DNA from: Eshraghiella crossota | Lineage (GTDB): Bacteria; Bacillota; Clostridia; Lachnospirales; Lachnospiraceae | DNA: 64,000 nt | Direction of reading: 5' to 3' | Assembly (NCBI RefSeq): GCF_025148445.1 | Contig: NZ_CP102270.1 | Span: 1,054,001-1,118,000 of the forward strand | Shown: positions 1-9,455 of the stretch, in pieces | Layout: each line of letters starts with the position of its first letter | How positions within the stretch are numbered: the stretch's first letter is position 1 | Program-made: the position numbers and the translations under genes | Notes under the pieces: model-generated | The model's database searches: none | Told to the model about the DNA's origin: nothing | What the model saw: only the letters and a program-made list of their open reading frames with translations

Positions 1-1959
1 ACGGATGAAGCCATAAAATATTTTACCGAGGTAATGAGTTTTGAAGAATTAAAAAAGTGGTTTGAGGCTGTCTTAAGTGAACTCATCAAATGGGGTAATT
101 ATGTATATTATCACAGAAAAAGCCGTAACATATCCATTAAGGAACTTGAATTTCCCTTTGAATACAGGGAGGGGCAGAGAAATCTTGCGGTCAGCGTGTA
201 TAAGGCAATAAAGGATAACCACAATTTATATATCCAGGCACCTACAGGGGTGGGCAAGACCATATCCACCGTGTTTCCGGCTGTTAAGTCAATGGGAGAG
301 GAATACGGGGACAAAATATTTTATCTGACAGCCAAGACAATAACCAGGACTGCGGCAGAGGATACCTTTGGAATTTTAAGACGGAATAATCTTGATTTTA
401 AGACACTTACCATTACGGCTAAAGATAAATTATGTCTCTGCGATGGAGAAGACACTCCTGAGTGCAATCCTTTTTCCTGCCCTTATGCCAAGGGGCATTA
501 TGATAGGATTAACGGCGTTGTGTATGACATGATTAATAACCTGGACGTTATTACAAGGGATGTGATAGAGGAGTATGCGAAGAAAAATACGGTATGTCCT
601 TTTGAATTGTGCCTTGATTTATCTTACTGGATGGATGGGATAATATGCGACTACAATTATGTGTTTGATCCGGAGGTAAAGCTTAAAAGATTCTTTTCGG
701 AGGGCAGCAAGGGCGAATATATTTTTCTTGTGGATGAAGCCCATAATCTGGTGGACAGGGCAAGGAACATGTATTCGGCACAGATTTATAAAGAAGATGT
801 GCTTTCCGTGAAAAAGCTTGTGGCAGGTTATAGTAAAAAGCTTGCTGGTATCCTTGAACGCTGTAACAGATATATGCTTGAGATGAAGAGAAAATGCGAC
901 GAGGAATATATGATTGAGGAAAATGACAATTTACTGTCAATATCTCTTAAGTGCCTTGAAACGGAGATTACACATTTCATGGAAAATAACAGGGATTTTC
1001 CCTATATGACAGAACTCTTGGAGTTTTTTTTCAACGTATGTCACTTTAATGCCATGTATGAAAAGACGGACGAGAATTATGTAAAATATTGTGAACATAC
1101 TGAGCATGGTTTTATGTACAGGCTTTTTTGCGTAAATCCCGGCAATAACATAAGGGAGTGCGTTGACTCCGGCAGAAATGCCGTGTTCTTTTCGGCAACC
1201 CTTTTACCCGTCAATTATTACAAAGAGCTTCTTACAGGAGACATAAACGAACCGGCAATATATGTTAATTCACCATTTGATGTCAATAAAAGACTGCTCG
1301 TCATAGGAAATGATGTTACCAGCAGGTACACAAGAAGAAATACCGATGAATTTACAAAAGTAAAAGAATATATACTTAGAATCACAGGAAGCAGAAAAGG
1401 GAATTATCTCGTCTTTTTCCCGTCTTATAAATATATGGAAAGTGTATATGAACTGTTTTACGGTGAAAAAGTGCGTGTAATTATACAAAATAACAATATG
1501 TCCGAAAAAGACAGGGAAGAATTTCTTGCGGAATTTGAAAATAACGGTAATGACGTTCTTTTAGGCTTTTGCGTGCTTGGAGGATTGTTTTCGGAAGGAA
1601 TAGATTTGAAAAAGGACAGCCTTATCGGAAGTATCATTGTAGGTACGGGACTTCCGTCAATCAGTACGGAAAACAGTATTCTCAAAACCTTTTATGACGA
1701 AAGGGAAAACAAAGGGTATGAATATGCCTATGTATATCCCGGTATGAATAAAGTGCTTCAGGCTGCGGGAAGGGTTATACGCACGGACGAAGATACGGGA
1801 GTAATAGCTCTTCTTGACGACAGATTTCTTTGGGAAAGATATGTAAGCCTGTTTCCGAAAGAATGGAAAAATTACCATATTGTCAACATTGAAAATGTTA
1901 ATGAAGAAATACTGGATTTTTGGCGTGATGTGATTTATAATACTACAGAAAGTGTGTAA
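1..1959 (+). CDS. DinG/XPD-family ATP-dependent DNA helicase (5' truncated by window)
   Basis: This is a superfamily 2 helicase of the Rad3/XPD/DinG type, which unwinds DNA using ATP and an iron-sulfur domain. The frame is open from base 1, so the start lies upstream; an internal ATG at 34 is not preceded by a good ribosome site and falls inside the frame. The visible 652 residues show Walker A (PTGVGKT, about 81-87), a cysteine-rich stretch after it (LCLC, CNPFSC, CPFELC) that fits the 4Fe-4S domain, DEAH at about 245-248, FFSATLLP, and the motif VI arginine patch QAAGRVIRT near the C-terminus. Relatives of this type often carry a nuclease-like N-terminal domain, which would be in the missing part; that is inference. 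The next gene starts 29 bp downstream. Confidence 0.9.
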   Translation, partial: TDEAIKYFTEVMSFEELKKWFEAVLSELIKWGNYVYYHRKSRNISIKELEFPFEYREGQRNLAVSVYKAIKDNHNLYIQAPTGVGKTISTVFPAVKSMGEEYGDKIFYLTAKTITRTAAEDTFGILRRNNLDFKTLTITAKDKLCLCDGEDTPECNPFSCPYAKGHYDRINGVVYDMINNLDVITRDVIEEYAKKNTVCPFELCLDLSYWMDGIICDYNYVFDPEVKLKRFFSEGSKGEYIFLVDEAHNLVDRARNMYSAQIYKEDVLSVKKLVAGYSKKLAGILERCNRYMLEMKRKCDEEYMIEENDNLLSISLKCLETEITHFMENNRDFPYMTELLEFFFNVCHFNAMYEKTDENYVKYCEHTEHGFMYRLFCVNPGNNIRECVDSGRNAVFFSATLLPVNYYKELLTGDINEPAIYVNSPFDVNKRLLVIGNDVTSRYTRRNTDEFTKVKEYILRITGSRKGNYLVFFPSYKYMESVYELFYGEKVRVIIQNNNMSEKDREEFLAEFENNGNDVLLGFCVLGGLFSEGIDLKKDSLIGSIIVGTGLPSISTENSILKTFYDERENKGYEYAYVYPGMNKVLQAAGRVIRTDEDTGVIALLDDRFLWERYVSLFPKEWKNYHIVNIENVNEEILDFWRDVIYNTTESV

Positions 1960-1988
1960 AAATACATGATAAATTAGGAGAGCTGCGT

Positions 1989-2951
1989 ATGATTGAAGAA
2001 ATCGTATCATTGCAGATGCCGGTAGAGGAACGTCTGGTAATTAAGAAAAACAGACTTCTTCCTTCCGTAACGGATAAATCTACAAAGAGGATTTCCATAG
2101 TTACCGGTACACATGGCGATGAACTTAATGGCCAGTACGTTTGTTATAAATTAATTGAAAAGATTAAAGCAGAACCTCAGAACCTTGCGGGAATAGTTGA
2201 TGTATATCCTTCAATTAATCCGCTCGGAATTGATACGGGAACAAGAGGGATTCCAATGAATGACCTTGATATGAACAGGGTGTTTCCGGGTAACGACTCC
2301 GGTGCAATGGCCGAGTATATTGCTTATAATATAATTCAGGATATAATAGGAAGTGATATGTGTGTTGATGTACATTCTTCCAATATTTTTATAAAGGAAG
2401 CCCCACAGGTAAGATTGAGCCCTGAACTTTTTGAAAAACTGCTTCCTTATGCAAAGCTTATGAATGCCGACATAATATGGGCATTGTCATCGGCAGCATA
2501 TCTTGAATCTTCACTTGCCAACTGTCTTAATATGTTTGGTGTTCCTTCTTTGGTTGTTGAGATGGGAGCAGGGTCAAGAATTTCAAGGAAATATGCGAGA
2601 CAGACACTTACAGGTATTTTAAGACTTATGAAAGAACTTGGAATATGGAAAGGGGATATAACCGATGAAATCAGGGAACCTATTGTGGCCCATAAGGGTG
2701 ATGTATCCGCAATCCATACCACAAGATCGGGACTTTTTATCCTTGAAGATGTGGAAGAACTGGGTGTGCATATCCGTAAAGGAACATATATAGGTAAGAT
2801 AGTTAACCCACTTACCGGAGAGATACTTGAAGACATAATATCACCTAAAGACGGTTTCCTGTTCACACTTAGGGAACATCCTGTTGTATATAAAGGAGCT
2901 ATTGTGGCACGAATATGTGCGGAGCATGACGGAGGTGGACTTGATGCGTAG
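1989..2951 (+). CDS. Succinylglutamate desuccinylase/aspartoacylase-family zinc hydrolase
   Basis: The protein (320 aa) belongs to the M14-like AstE/AspA family, zinc enzymes that cut an acyl group from an amino acid or a related amide. The zinc and catalytic residues are present: THGDE gives His42 and Glu45, DVHSSN gives His129, and VVEMGAG gives the likely catalytic Glu191. DMNRVFPG, typical of the family, is at 94-101. The C-terminal 90 residues look like the small beta domain common in the family. The start follows a GGAGAG ribosome site. It overlaps the next gene, a paralogue lacking these residues, by 8 bp, so the two are likely co-translated. The true substrate cannot be told from the sequence. 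Confidence 0.88.
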   Translation: MIEEIVSLQMPVEERLVIKKNRLLPSVTDKSTKRISIVTGTHGDELNGQYVCYKLIEKIKAEPQNLAGIVDVYPSINPLGIDTGTRGIPMNDLDMNRVFPGNDSGAMAEYIAYNIIQDIIGSDMCVDVHSSNIFIKEAPQVRLSPELFEKLLPYAKLMNADIIWALSSAAYLESSLANCLNMFGVPSLVVEMGAGSRISRKYARQTLTGILRLMKELGIWKGDITDEIREPIVAHKGDVSAIHTTRSGLFILEDVEELGVHIRKGTYIGKIVNPLTGEILEDIISPKDGFLFTLREHPVVYKGAIVARICAEHDGGGLDA

Positions 2952-3879
2952 AGAAGTATTGTATACTCTTGAAGGAATCTACAGGGAAGATTTCAAAATA
3001 ACAGGTTTTACCTTTGGACAGGGAGACAGGGCAGCATGTGTTGTCGGTTCAATGCGAGGCAATGAATACCAGCAGACATATATATGTTCACAGCTTATCA
3101 AAGAACTTAAGAAGTTAGAGGAACATGGACAGATTGCAAATGGCAAGGAGATACTTATTATTCCGTGCATTAATCAGTATGCCACTAATATAGACAAGAG
3201 ATTCTGGCCGTTAGACGATTCGGATATTAACAGAAAATTCCCCGGATTTATTAACGGAGACACTACACAGCAGATAGCGGCCAATTTAATGGAAGTAATA
3301 AAAGGCTTCAGTTACGGAATACAGCTTACAAGTTTTTATATGCCCGGTAATTTTGTACCACATATAAGAATGATGGAGACAGGTTTCCAGAATCCGAGTC
3401 TGGCTAACCTTTTCGGACTGCCTTTTGTTGTAATCAGAAAACCTAAGCCTATGGATACGGCAACTCTTAATTATAACTGGCAGATGAGCGGTACAAGTGC
3501 TTTTTCACTGTACACAAACTGCACCGATTATATAGATGATGTTTCTGCAAGACAGGCAGTTGCATCTATTCTCAGATTTTTAACAAGAATGGGAATAATC
3601 AAATATAACAATCACAGCGGATATATTGCAGAGGTTATTAATGAAGATGACCTTACGTCCATTAAGTCCGAGGTATCCGGTCTTTACAGGCGGGTGATTA
3701 ATCCGGGAGACCCTGTATACAGAGGCAGCGTTATAGGCGAGATAATAGATCCGTATGAAGGTGAAGTAATAAATCAGGTAACATCACCTACGGAGGGTCT
3801 TGTATTTTTTACTTATACAGGCCCTACAGTTATGGAAGATGCGGTAGTTTGCAAAGTAATCCGAAGATTACATGAATAA
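2944..3879 (+). CDS. Aspartoacylase-like paralogue lacking zinc ligands (probable pseudoenzyme)
   Basis: This 311-aa protein aligns along its length with the preceding gene (shared DINRKFPG, ARQAVASILRF, and a similar C-terminal beta domain) but has lost the active site. The first zinc histidine is Arg38 (SMRGNE, Glu41 kept), the second is Thr129 (IQLTSF in place of VDVHSS), and the catalytic glutamate is Tyr190. I chose ATG 2944 because GGAGG at 2931-2935 is correctly spaced; the longer frame from 2884 has no ribosome site. The frame is intact and the gene overlaps its catalytic partner, so a structural or regulatory role, perhaps as the second half of a heteromer, is more likely than decay. 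It is followed 23 bp later by purL. Confidence 0.85.
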   Translation: MRREVLYTLEGIYREDFKITGFTFGQGDRAACVVGSMRGNEYQQTYICSQLIKELKKLEEHGQIANGKEILIIPCINQYATNIDKRFWPLDDSDINRKFPGFINGDTTQQIAANLMEVIKGFSYGIQLTSFYMPGNFVPHIRMMETGFQNPSLANLFGLPFVVIRKPKPMDTATLNYNWQMSGTSAFSLYTNCTDYIDDVSARQAVASILRFLTRMGIIKYNNHSGYIAEVINEDDLTSIKSEVSGLYRRVINPGDPVYRGSVIGEIIDPYEGEVINQVTSPTEGLVFFTYTGPTVMEDAVVCKVIRRLHE

Positions 3880-3902
3880 TATATAACATAAAGGAGAATA
3901 CC

Positions 3903-6900
3903 ATGAGTAAGGTAAAGAGAGTTTATTCTGAAAAGATGCCTGAATTTGCAGTTAAGGCAAAGGAGCTTAGTGAAGAAATAAGCAGCTATCTCAACATTAA
4001 TACTGTAACCAATGTCAGAGTATTAATCAGGTACGACATCGAAAATATCACAAAAGAAACATATGAAAAAGCACTTGTAACTGTTTTTTCAGAGCCACCT
4101 GTTGATTATGTATATGAGGAAGATTTTACCCATAATGATAATGAACATGTCTTTGGTGTTGAATTTTTACCGGGACAGTTTGACCAGAGAGCCGATAGTG
4201 CCGTACAGTGTATCAAATTGTTAAAAGAAGATGAAGAGCCTGTTATCAAAACAGCAGTTATTTATGCAATCGAAGGCAACCTTACTGAGGATGAACTTGA
4301 CAGAATCAAGAATTTCTGCATTAATCCTGTTGATTCAAGGGAAGCAGACATTGAAAAGCCTGAGACTCTTGTAACTGTATTCCCGGAGCCTGCGGATGTA
4401 ATCGTATTTGACGGCTTTAAGGATATGGACGAAGACAGACTTCACGATTTATATTCGTCACTTGGTCTTGCCATGACTTTTAAGGATTTCCTTCATATAC
4501 AGAATTATTTTAAGAATGAAGAACACAGAGACCCTTCAATGACAGAAATCAGGGTTCTTGATACATATTGGTCGGATCACTGCCGTCATACGACTTTCTC
4601 AACAGAACTTAAGAATATTAAGTTTGAGGACGGATATTACAAAGAGCCTATTGAAAAAGCCTTTGAGGATTATAAAAATACATTTGCAGATGTGTATGCA
4701 GGACGTGACGATAAATTTGTATGCCTTATGGACATAGCTCTTCTTGCAATGAAAAAACTTAAAAAAGAAGGCAAACTTGATGACATGGAAGTGTCTGATG
4801 AGATTAATGCCTGCAGTATAGTTGTTCCTGTTGAAATTGACGGAAAGACAGAAGAATGGCTTGTTAATTTTAAAAACGAGACACATAACCATCCTACTGA
4901 AATCGAACCTTTCGGTGGCGCCGCAACATGTCTTGGAGGTGCTATAAGAGATCCGCTTTCAGGACGTACTTATGTATATCAGGCAATGCGTGTCACAGGT
5001 GCTGCAGACCCAACATTATCCCTTGATAAGACTATGGCAGGCAAGCTCCCTCAGAAGAAGATTGTAAGGGAAGCTGCACATGGCTACAGCTCTTACGGTA
5101 ACCAGATAGGTCTTGCTACAGGATATGTAAAAGAAATTTATCATCCTAATTATGCAGCTAAGAGAATGGAAATCGGTGCCGTTATGGGTGCTGCTCCAAG
5201 AAAAGATGTTATAAGAGAGACTTCTGATCCGGGAGATATCATCATTCTTCTCGGTGGAAGAACAGGACGTGACGGCTGTGGCGGAGCTACAGGTTCTTCT
5301 AAGGCACATACAGAAAAATCCATTGATACCTGCGGTGCTGAAGTACAGAAAGGTAACGCACCTACGGAACGTAAGATACAGAGACTTTTCAGAAGACCTG
5401 AAGTATCAAAACTTATCAAAAAATGTAATGACTTTGGTGCGGGCGGCGTATCTGTTGCAATCGGAGAACTTGCAGACGGACTCAAGGTATCCCTTGATAA
5501 AGTTCCTAAGAAATACGCAGGCCTTGACGGAACAGAACTTGCTATTTCCGAATCACAGGAAAGAATGGCAGTTGTTGTGGATCCTAAGGATGTTAAGGAT
5601 TTCTTAAAATATGCCAATGAAGAAAATCTTGAAGCAGTAGAAGTTGCTGTAGTAACAGAAGAAAAACGTCTTGTGCTTACATGGAGAGGCAAAGACATTG
5701 TAAATATAAGCAGGGCATTCCTTGATACTAACGGTGCCCATCAGGAAACGGACGTTGTAGTTGAAATGCCATCGGAAAAAGATAATCTTTTCAACACAAA
5801 GCCTGTAACGGATGTTAAGGCAGAATGGCTTAAGACACTTTCAGATCTTAATGTATGTTCACAGAAGGGTCTTGTTGAAATGTTTGACAGCTCTATCGGT
5901 GCAGGTTCCGTATATATGCCTTACGGCGGTAAATACCAGCTCACGGAAGTACAGACAATGGTAGCCAAACTTCCTGTATTAAAGGGAAAGACAGATATGG
6001 TTACAATGATGAGTTACGGATTTGACCCATATCTTTCATCATGGAGCGCTTATCATGGTGCAATATACGCAGTAGTTGAATCTATGGCAAAGATTGTATG
6101 TGCCGGCGGTGATTACAGAAAGATAAGATTTACATTCCAGGAATACTTCAGAAGAATGACAGAAGACAAGACACGCTGGGGTGAACCTATGAAAGCTCTT
6201 CTCGGTGCTTTTGAAGCCCAGATGGGATTCGGACTTCCTTCAATCGGCGGTAAGGACAGTATGTCAGGAACCTTTAATGACCTTGATGTACCTAACACAC
6301 TTGTATCATTTGCAGTTGATACCGCAAGTGAAAAAGATATTATCACTCCTGAACTTAAAAAAGCCGGTAACGTACTTGTTCTTTTTGAGATTAAGAGGGA
6401 CAAATTCGATATACCCGTATATGCACAGGTTATGGAAATGTTTACAAATGTTGCCGACGCAATTGCAAAGCATAACATCGTCAGCGCATATACACTTAAT
6501 GCCAAGGGAATTGTTCCGGCAGTCAGCAAAATGGCATTCGGTAATATGTTAGGTGTAACAATTAACGAAGATGTTGACGCAGCAGAACTTTTTGCACCAA
6601 AATACGGATGTATAGTTGCAGAAGTACCTGCCGATAAGGTATCTGCCCTTACAGGAGATTACCGTGTGATAGGATTTGTCAATGATAAGGCAGCTTTTGA
6701 ATACGGAAATGTATCAATAGACATTAAGACAGCACTTGACACATGGAAAAAGCCTCTTGAGAAGGTATTCCCAACAATTGCCGTTAAGGGTGGAGAAAAG
6801 CTTGATACACCTGTATATAATGCAAAAGAGATTTATATTTGTAAAAATAAAATTGCAAAGCCTACAGTATTTATTCCTGTATTCCCGGGCACTAACTGTG

Positions 6901-7655
6901 AATACGACAGCACAAAGGCATTTGAAAGAGCCGGTGCGGATGTAATTACAAAGGTTTTCAGAAATCTTACAGCAGATGATATAAGAGAGTCTGTAGAAGA
7001 ATTTGAAAAGTCAATCAACAAAGCGCAGATTATTATGTTCCCTGGCGGATTTTCCGCAGGTGATGAACCTGATGGTTCAGCTAAGTTCTTTGCCACAGCA
7101 TTCAGAAATGCCAGAATCAAAGAAGCTGTTGAGAAACTTCTCAACGAACGTGACGGACTTGCCCTCGGTATATGTAATGGTTTCCAGGCACTTATTAAAC
7201 TTGGACTTGTGCCTTACGGAAAGATTACAGAGCAGTCAGCAGACTCACCTACACTTACAATGAATACAATAGGACGTCATATCTCTAAGATGGTATATAC
7301 AAAAGTCGTTTCCAATAAATCGCCATGGCTTGCTAAAGCAACACTTGGCGGAACATACTGCAGCCCTGCATCTCATGGTGAAGGAAGATTTGTTGCCAAT
7401 AAAGAGTGGCTCGATAAGCTTTTTGCGGAAGGAATGGTTGCTACACAGTATGTAGACCTTGATGGTAATCCGACAATGGATGAGGAGTGGAACGTAAACG
7501 GTTCTTATTGCTCAATTGAAGGTATTACAAGTCCTGACGGAAGAATATTCGGTAAGATGGCACATGCTGAAAGACGCGGAGATTCTGTTGCAATTAATAT
7601 CTACGGAGATCAGGATCTTAAGATTTTTGAATCAGGTGTAGAATATTTTAAATAA
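3903..7655 (+). CDS. purL: Phosphoribosylformylglycinamidine synthase (single chain)
   Basis: This 1250-aa enzyme makes FGAM from FGAR, glutamine and ATP, step 4 of purine synthesis. It is the fused form, with synthetase domains first and the glutaminase (PurQ-type) domain from about residue 1000 on. Visible landmarks are the DTYWSDHCRHTTF region, the glycine-rich GGAATCLGGAIRDP and GRDGCGGATGSSKA segments, SIGGKDSMSG, VFPGTNCEYDS at the start of the glutaminase domain, the nucleophile Cys1091 in LGICNGFQA and SHGEGRF. The length fits the large-type enzyme of clostridia rather than the split PurL/PurQ/PurS form of Bacillus. AAGGAG at 3891-3896 sets the start. No purine riboswitch fits in the 23 bp upstream; expression would come from the preceding genes or an internal promoter. 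Confidence 0.97.
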   Translation: MSKVKRVYSEKMPEFAVKAKELSEEISSYLNINTVTNVRVLIRYDIENITKETYEKALVTVFSEPPVDYVYEEDFTHNDNEHVFGVEFLPGQFDQRADSAVQCIKLLKEDEEPVIKTAVIYAIEGNLTEDELDRIKNFCINPVDSREADIEKPETLVTVFPEPADVIVFDGFKDMDEDRLHDLYSSLGLAMTFKDFLHIQNYFKNEEHRDPSMTEIRVLDTYWSDHCRHTTFSTELKNIKFEDGYYKEPIEKAFEDYKNTFADVYAGRDDKFVCLMDIALLAMKKLKKEGKLDDMEVSDEINACSIVVPVEIDGKTEEWLVNFKNETHNHPTEIEPFGGAATCLGGAIRDPLSGRTYVYQAMRVTGAADPTLSLDKTMAGKLPQKKIVREAAHGYSSYGNQIGLATGYVKEIYHPNYAAKRMEIGAVMGAAPRKDVIRETSDPGDIIILLGGRTGRDGCGGATGSSKAHTEKSIDTCGAEVQKGNAPTERKIQRLFRRPEVSKLIKKCNDFGAGGVSVAIGELADGLKVSLDKVPKKYAGLDGTELAISESQERMAVVVDPKDVKDFLKYANEENLEAVEVAVVTEEKRLVLTWRGKDIVNISRAFLDTNGAHQETDVVVEMPSEKDNLFNTKPVTDVKAEWLKTLSDLNVCSQKGLVEMFDSSIGAGSVYMPYGGKYQLTEVQTMVAKLPVLKGKTDMVTMMSYGFDPYLSSWSAYHGAIYAVVESMAKIVCAGGDYRKIRFTFQEYFRRMTEDKTRWGEPMKALLGAFEAQMGFGLPSIGGKDSMSGTFNDLDVPNTLVSFAVDTASEKDIITPELKKAGNVLVLFEIKRDKFDIPVYAQVMEMFTNVADAIAKHNIVSAYTLNAKGIVPAVSKMAFGNMLGVTINEDVDAAELFAPKYGCIVAEVPADKVSALTGDYRVIGFVNDKAAFEYGNVSIDIKTALDTWKKPLEKVFPTIAVKGGEKLDTPVYNAKEIYICKNKIAKPTVFIPVFPGTNCEYDSTKAFERAGADVITKVFRNLTADDIRESVEEFEKSINKAQIIMFPGGFSAGDEPDGSAKFFATAFRNARIKEAVEKLLNERDGLALGICNGFQALIKLGLVPYGKITEQSADSPTLTMNTIGRHISKMVYTKVVSNKSPWLAKATLGGTYCSPASHGEGRFVANKEWLDKLFAEGMVATQYVDLDGNPTMDEEWNVNGSYCSIEGITSPDGRIFGKMAHAERRGDSVAINIYGDQDLKIFESGVEYFK

Positions 7656-7671
7656 TATAAGGTGAAAGATA

Positions 7672-8325
7672 ATGGCAAAACTCAGTGAAGTGGAAGAAAT
7701 GCTTGAAAAAGCAGAAGCGGATGAAGAAAAGGAAAAGATAATAACCGGACATAAGAACAAAAAAGAAGATGAAGCAAAATCCGGATGGAAAGTTGTATTG
7801 GAATATGTCAGGGTTATTGCAATTGGTGCACTTATAGCTTTTTTACTTTGCAAGTTTGTTATCATCAACGCTGTTATTCCAACAAGATCAATGGTCAGCA
7901 CGGTTAATGTTGGTGACCGCCTTATAGGACTGCGTATACCATATTATTTTACGGATCCTAAAAGAGGAGATGTTGTCATATTCAAAGCTCCGGAAGCAAC
8001 CGGTGAGGATGCAGGCCAGCTTTACATAAAGAGAGTAATAGGGCTTCCCGGCGAGACTATAGTTATTAAAGAAGGTGTTGCATATCTTAAAAATGAAGAC
8101 GGCAAAGAAGAATGTATTGACAATCCTGACTGGTGGAACGAAAAACCCAACGCCAATGATGTGAAAAATTATCAGGAAATAGTCCTTGGCGATAACGAGT
8201 ATTTTATGATGGGCGATAACCGTAACCACTCATCGGATTCGAGAGTATGGGGAGCCGTAACAAGAAAGGCGATTCTTGCAAAAGCATGGCTCAGATATTA
8301 CAAAGGATTTAAAATAATAAAATAA
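7672..8325 (+). CDS. lepB: Signal peptidase I (first copy)
   Basis: This membrane serine protease (217 aa) removes signal peptides from exported proteins. It has a charged cytoplasmic N-terminus of about 40 residues, one membrane helix (about 43-67), the catalytic Ser73 in RSMVST, the general base Lys120 in IKRVIGLPGE, and the GDNRNHSSDSR box near the C-terminus. All catalytic boxes are intact. It begins 17 bp after purL with an AAGGTG ribosome site and ends in a strong hairpin terminator, so it is probably the last gene of the purL transcript. A second copy lies at 28037. Confidence 0.95.
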   Translation: MAKLSEVEEMLEKAEADEEKEKIITGHKNKKEDEAKSGWKVVLEYVRVIAIGALIAFLLCKFVIINAVIPTRSMVSTVNVGDRLIGLRIPYYFTDPKRGDVVIFKAPEATGEDAGQLYIKRVIGLPGETIVIKEGVAYLKNEDGKEECIDNPDWWNEKPNANDVKNYQEIVLGDNEYFMMGDNRNHSSDSRVWGAVTRKAILAKAWLRYYKGFKIIK

Positions 8326-8331
8326 AAAATG

Positions 8332-8375
8332 TGCTGTGAAATACCTTATAAAGGGAGTTTCACAGCATTTTTTTA
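8332..8375. terminator. Intrinsic terminator, probably bidirectional
   Basis: A 10-bp stem (TGCTGTGAAA with TTTCACAGCA, 8332-8341 and 8358-8367) is followed by a T run at 8368-8374 and preceded by an A-rich run. It separates lepB on the plus strand from degV on the minus strand, whose stop codon lies just inside the T run, so it can serve both. Confidence 0.85.
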
Positions 8376-9236
8376 TTCTCTTTTGGCACTTTCGTAGTAT
8401 ACCGCCAAAGTTCCGGGACCGGAATGGGAACCGATTGTGGGGCCTATCTGGTTTACCATTATTTCTTTTATATCAATGTTTTCTTTAAGATGGCTGTATA
8501 TATACATGGCATCTTCTTCGCAGTCACAATGGCTTATCATTACAATGTCCTTCCCATGGGGAGATATATCGGATATTGTTTTACTGATAAGATATAAAAG
8601 GGATTTTTTTCTGCCTCTTACCTTATCGGCCAGTTTTAACTCACCGTTGTTATCCACAAATAATATAGGTTTGATATTGATAATGCTTCCTAAAACTGCG
8701 GCACTTTTTGAAAGCCGTCCGCCGTTATGAAGGTAGTGCAGATCATCAACCGTAAAAAGATGTATTATATGGGTTTTGACGTTGTTCAGGTATTCAATAA
8801 GATTATCGTAGGACATGCCGTTATTTTTATTTGATACAGCCTTATATAAAAGCATTCCTTCACCCATGCATGAACACAATGAATCAATTACGGTAATTTT
8901 TACGTCCTTATATTCATCCTGTATTTCTTTTGATGCAATTACGGCATTCTGGCAGGTTGAGCTTAAAGCCGAAGAAAAAGCAATATGGACAATATTTTTA
9001 CATACCTTTATACAGTCTTCAAAAAAAGCTTTTGTTTCCACTATATTTGGGGCTGTGGTTTTGGCACTTTCGCCATTTCGCATTCTGTGGTAAAATTCTG
9101 ACAGGGGCAGAGTGTTTTTTTTACCGTAAATAACTCCGTCCATGTAATAGCAGATTGGAAGAACCGGAATATTATTATCTTTGTAAAAGGCTTCCGGAAG
9201 ATCACAATTACTGTCCGTGGTAATTATATATTTCAT
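8373..9236 (-). CDS. DegV-family fatty-acid-binding protein
   Basis: DegV/FakB proteins bind a fatty acid and present it to a kinase for phospholipid synthesis. The 287-aa protein starts with IITTDSNCDLP, the family's N-terminal TDS motif, has the central INIKPIL segment, and ends with the conserved GSHSGPGTLAVYY. I chose the ATG at 9236 because a perfect AGGAGG (complement of 9242-9247) precedes it by five bases; the frame extends 40 codons further upstream into the promoter region of infC and that part is not coding. The gene is transcribed away from the infC operon and ends at the shared terminator with lepB. Which fatty acid it binds is not visible. Confidence 0.92.
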   Translation of the reverse strand: MKYIITTDSNCDLPEAFYKDNNIPVLPICYYMDGVIYGKKNTLPLSEFYHRMRNGESAKTTAPNIVETKAFFEDCIKVCKNIVHIAFSSALSSTCQNAVIASKEIQDEYKDVKITVIDSLCSCMGEGMLLYKAVSNKNNGMSYDNLIEYLNNVKTHIIHLFTVDDLHYLHNGGRLSKSAAVLGSIINIKPILFVDNNGELKLADKVRGRKKSLLYLISKTISDISPHGKDIVMISHCDCEEDAMYIYSHLKENIDIKEIMVNQIGPTIGSHSGPGTLAVYYESAKRE

Positions 9237-9288
9237 ATATGCCTCCTGATTTTTTGTTTTAGGTTTATATTTTAGCCAAAAAAATATC

Positions 9289-9317
9289 TTGACATACATA
9301 AGAAGGCATGATATATT
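9289..9317 (+). promoter_or_regulatory. Sigma-A-type promoter of the infC operon
   Basis: Consensus -35 TTGACA (9289-9294), a 17-bp spacer and -10 TATATT (9312-9317). Transcription would start near 9324 and enter the attenuator leader. Confidence 0.85.
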
Positions 9318-9323
9318 GTAGAA

Positions 9324-9438
9324 GTTGTAAAAATAAAGAAGAGTATCCGCTCTCACCCCAGCCTAAGGTCAAGGGTTATATACATCAGACATTAAGTATG
9401 TTATTTGTGTGCGGATATTATTCTATCCGCACTTTTTT
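9324..9438 (+). promoter_or_regulatory. infC-rpmI-rplT leader with attenuator
   Basis: The roughly 115-nt leader ends in an intrinsic terminator: GTGCGGATA (9409-9417) pairs with TATCCGCAC (9424-9432), followed by six T. The upstream TATCCGC at 9344-9350 can pair with the 5' arm (GCGGATA, 9411-9417) instead and would then stop the terminator from forming. This is the layout of the L20/infC ribosomal leaders of Firmicutes, in which free L20 represses the operon. The mutually exclusive pairings are seen in the sequence; L20 as the ligand is by analogy. Confidence 0.8.
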
Positions 9439-9455
9439 ATTGGAGGTACACTACC

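Noticed and set aside
5150-5698. Long minus-strand open frame inside purL
   Set aside because: It is a shadow of purL, with no ribosome site and no domain.
9405-9455. ATG-initiated extension of infC
   Set aside because: It covers the leader terminator and has no ribosome site; the AUU at 9456 is well placed.
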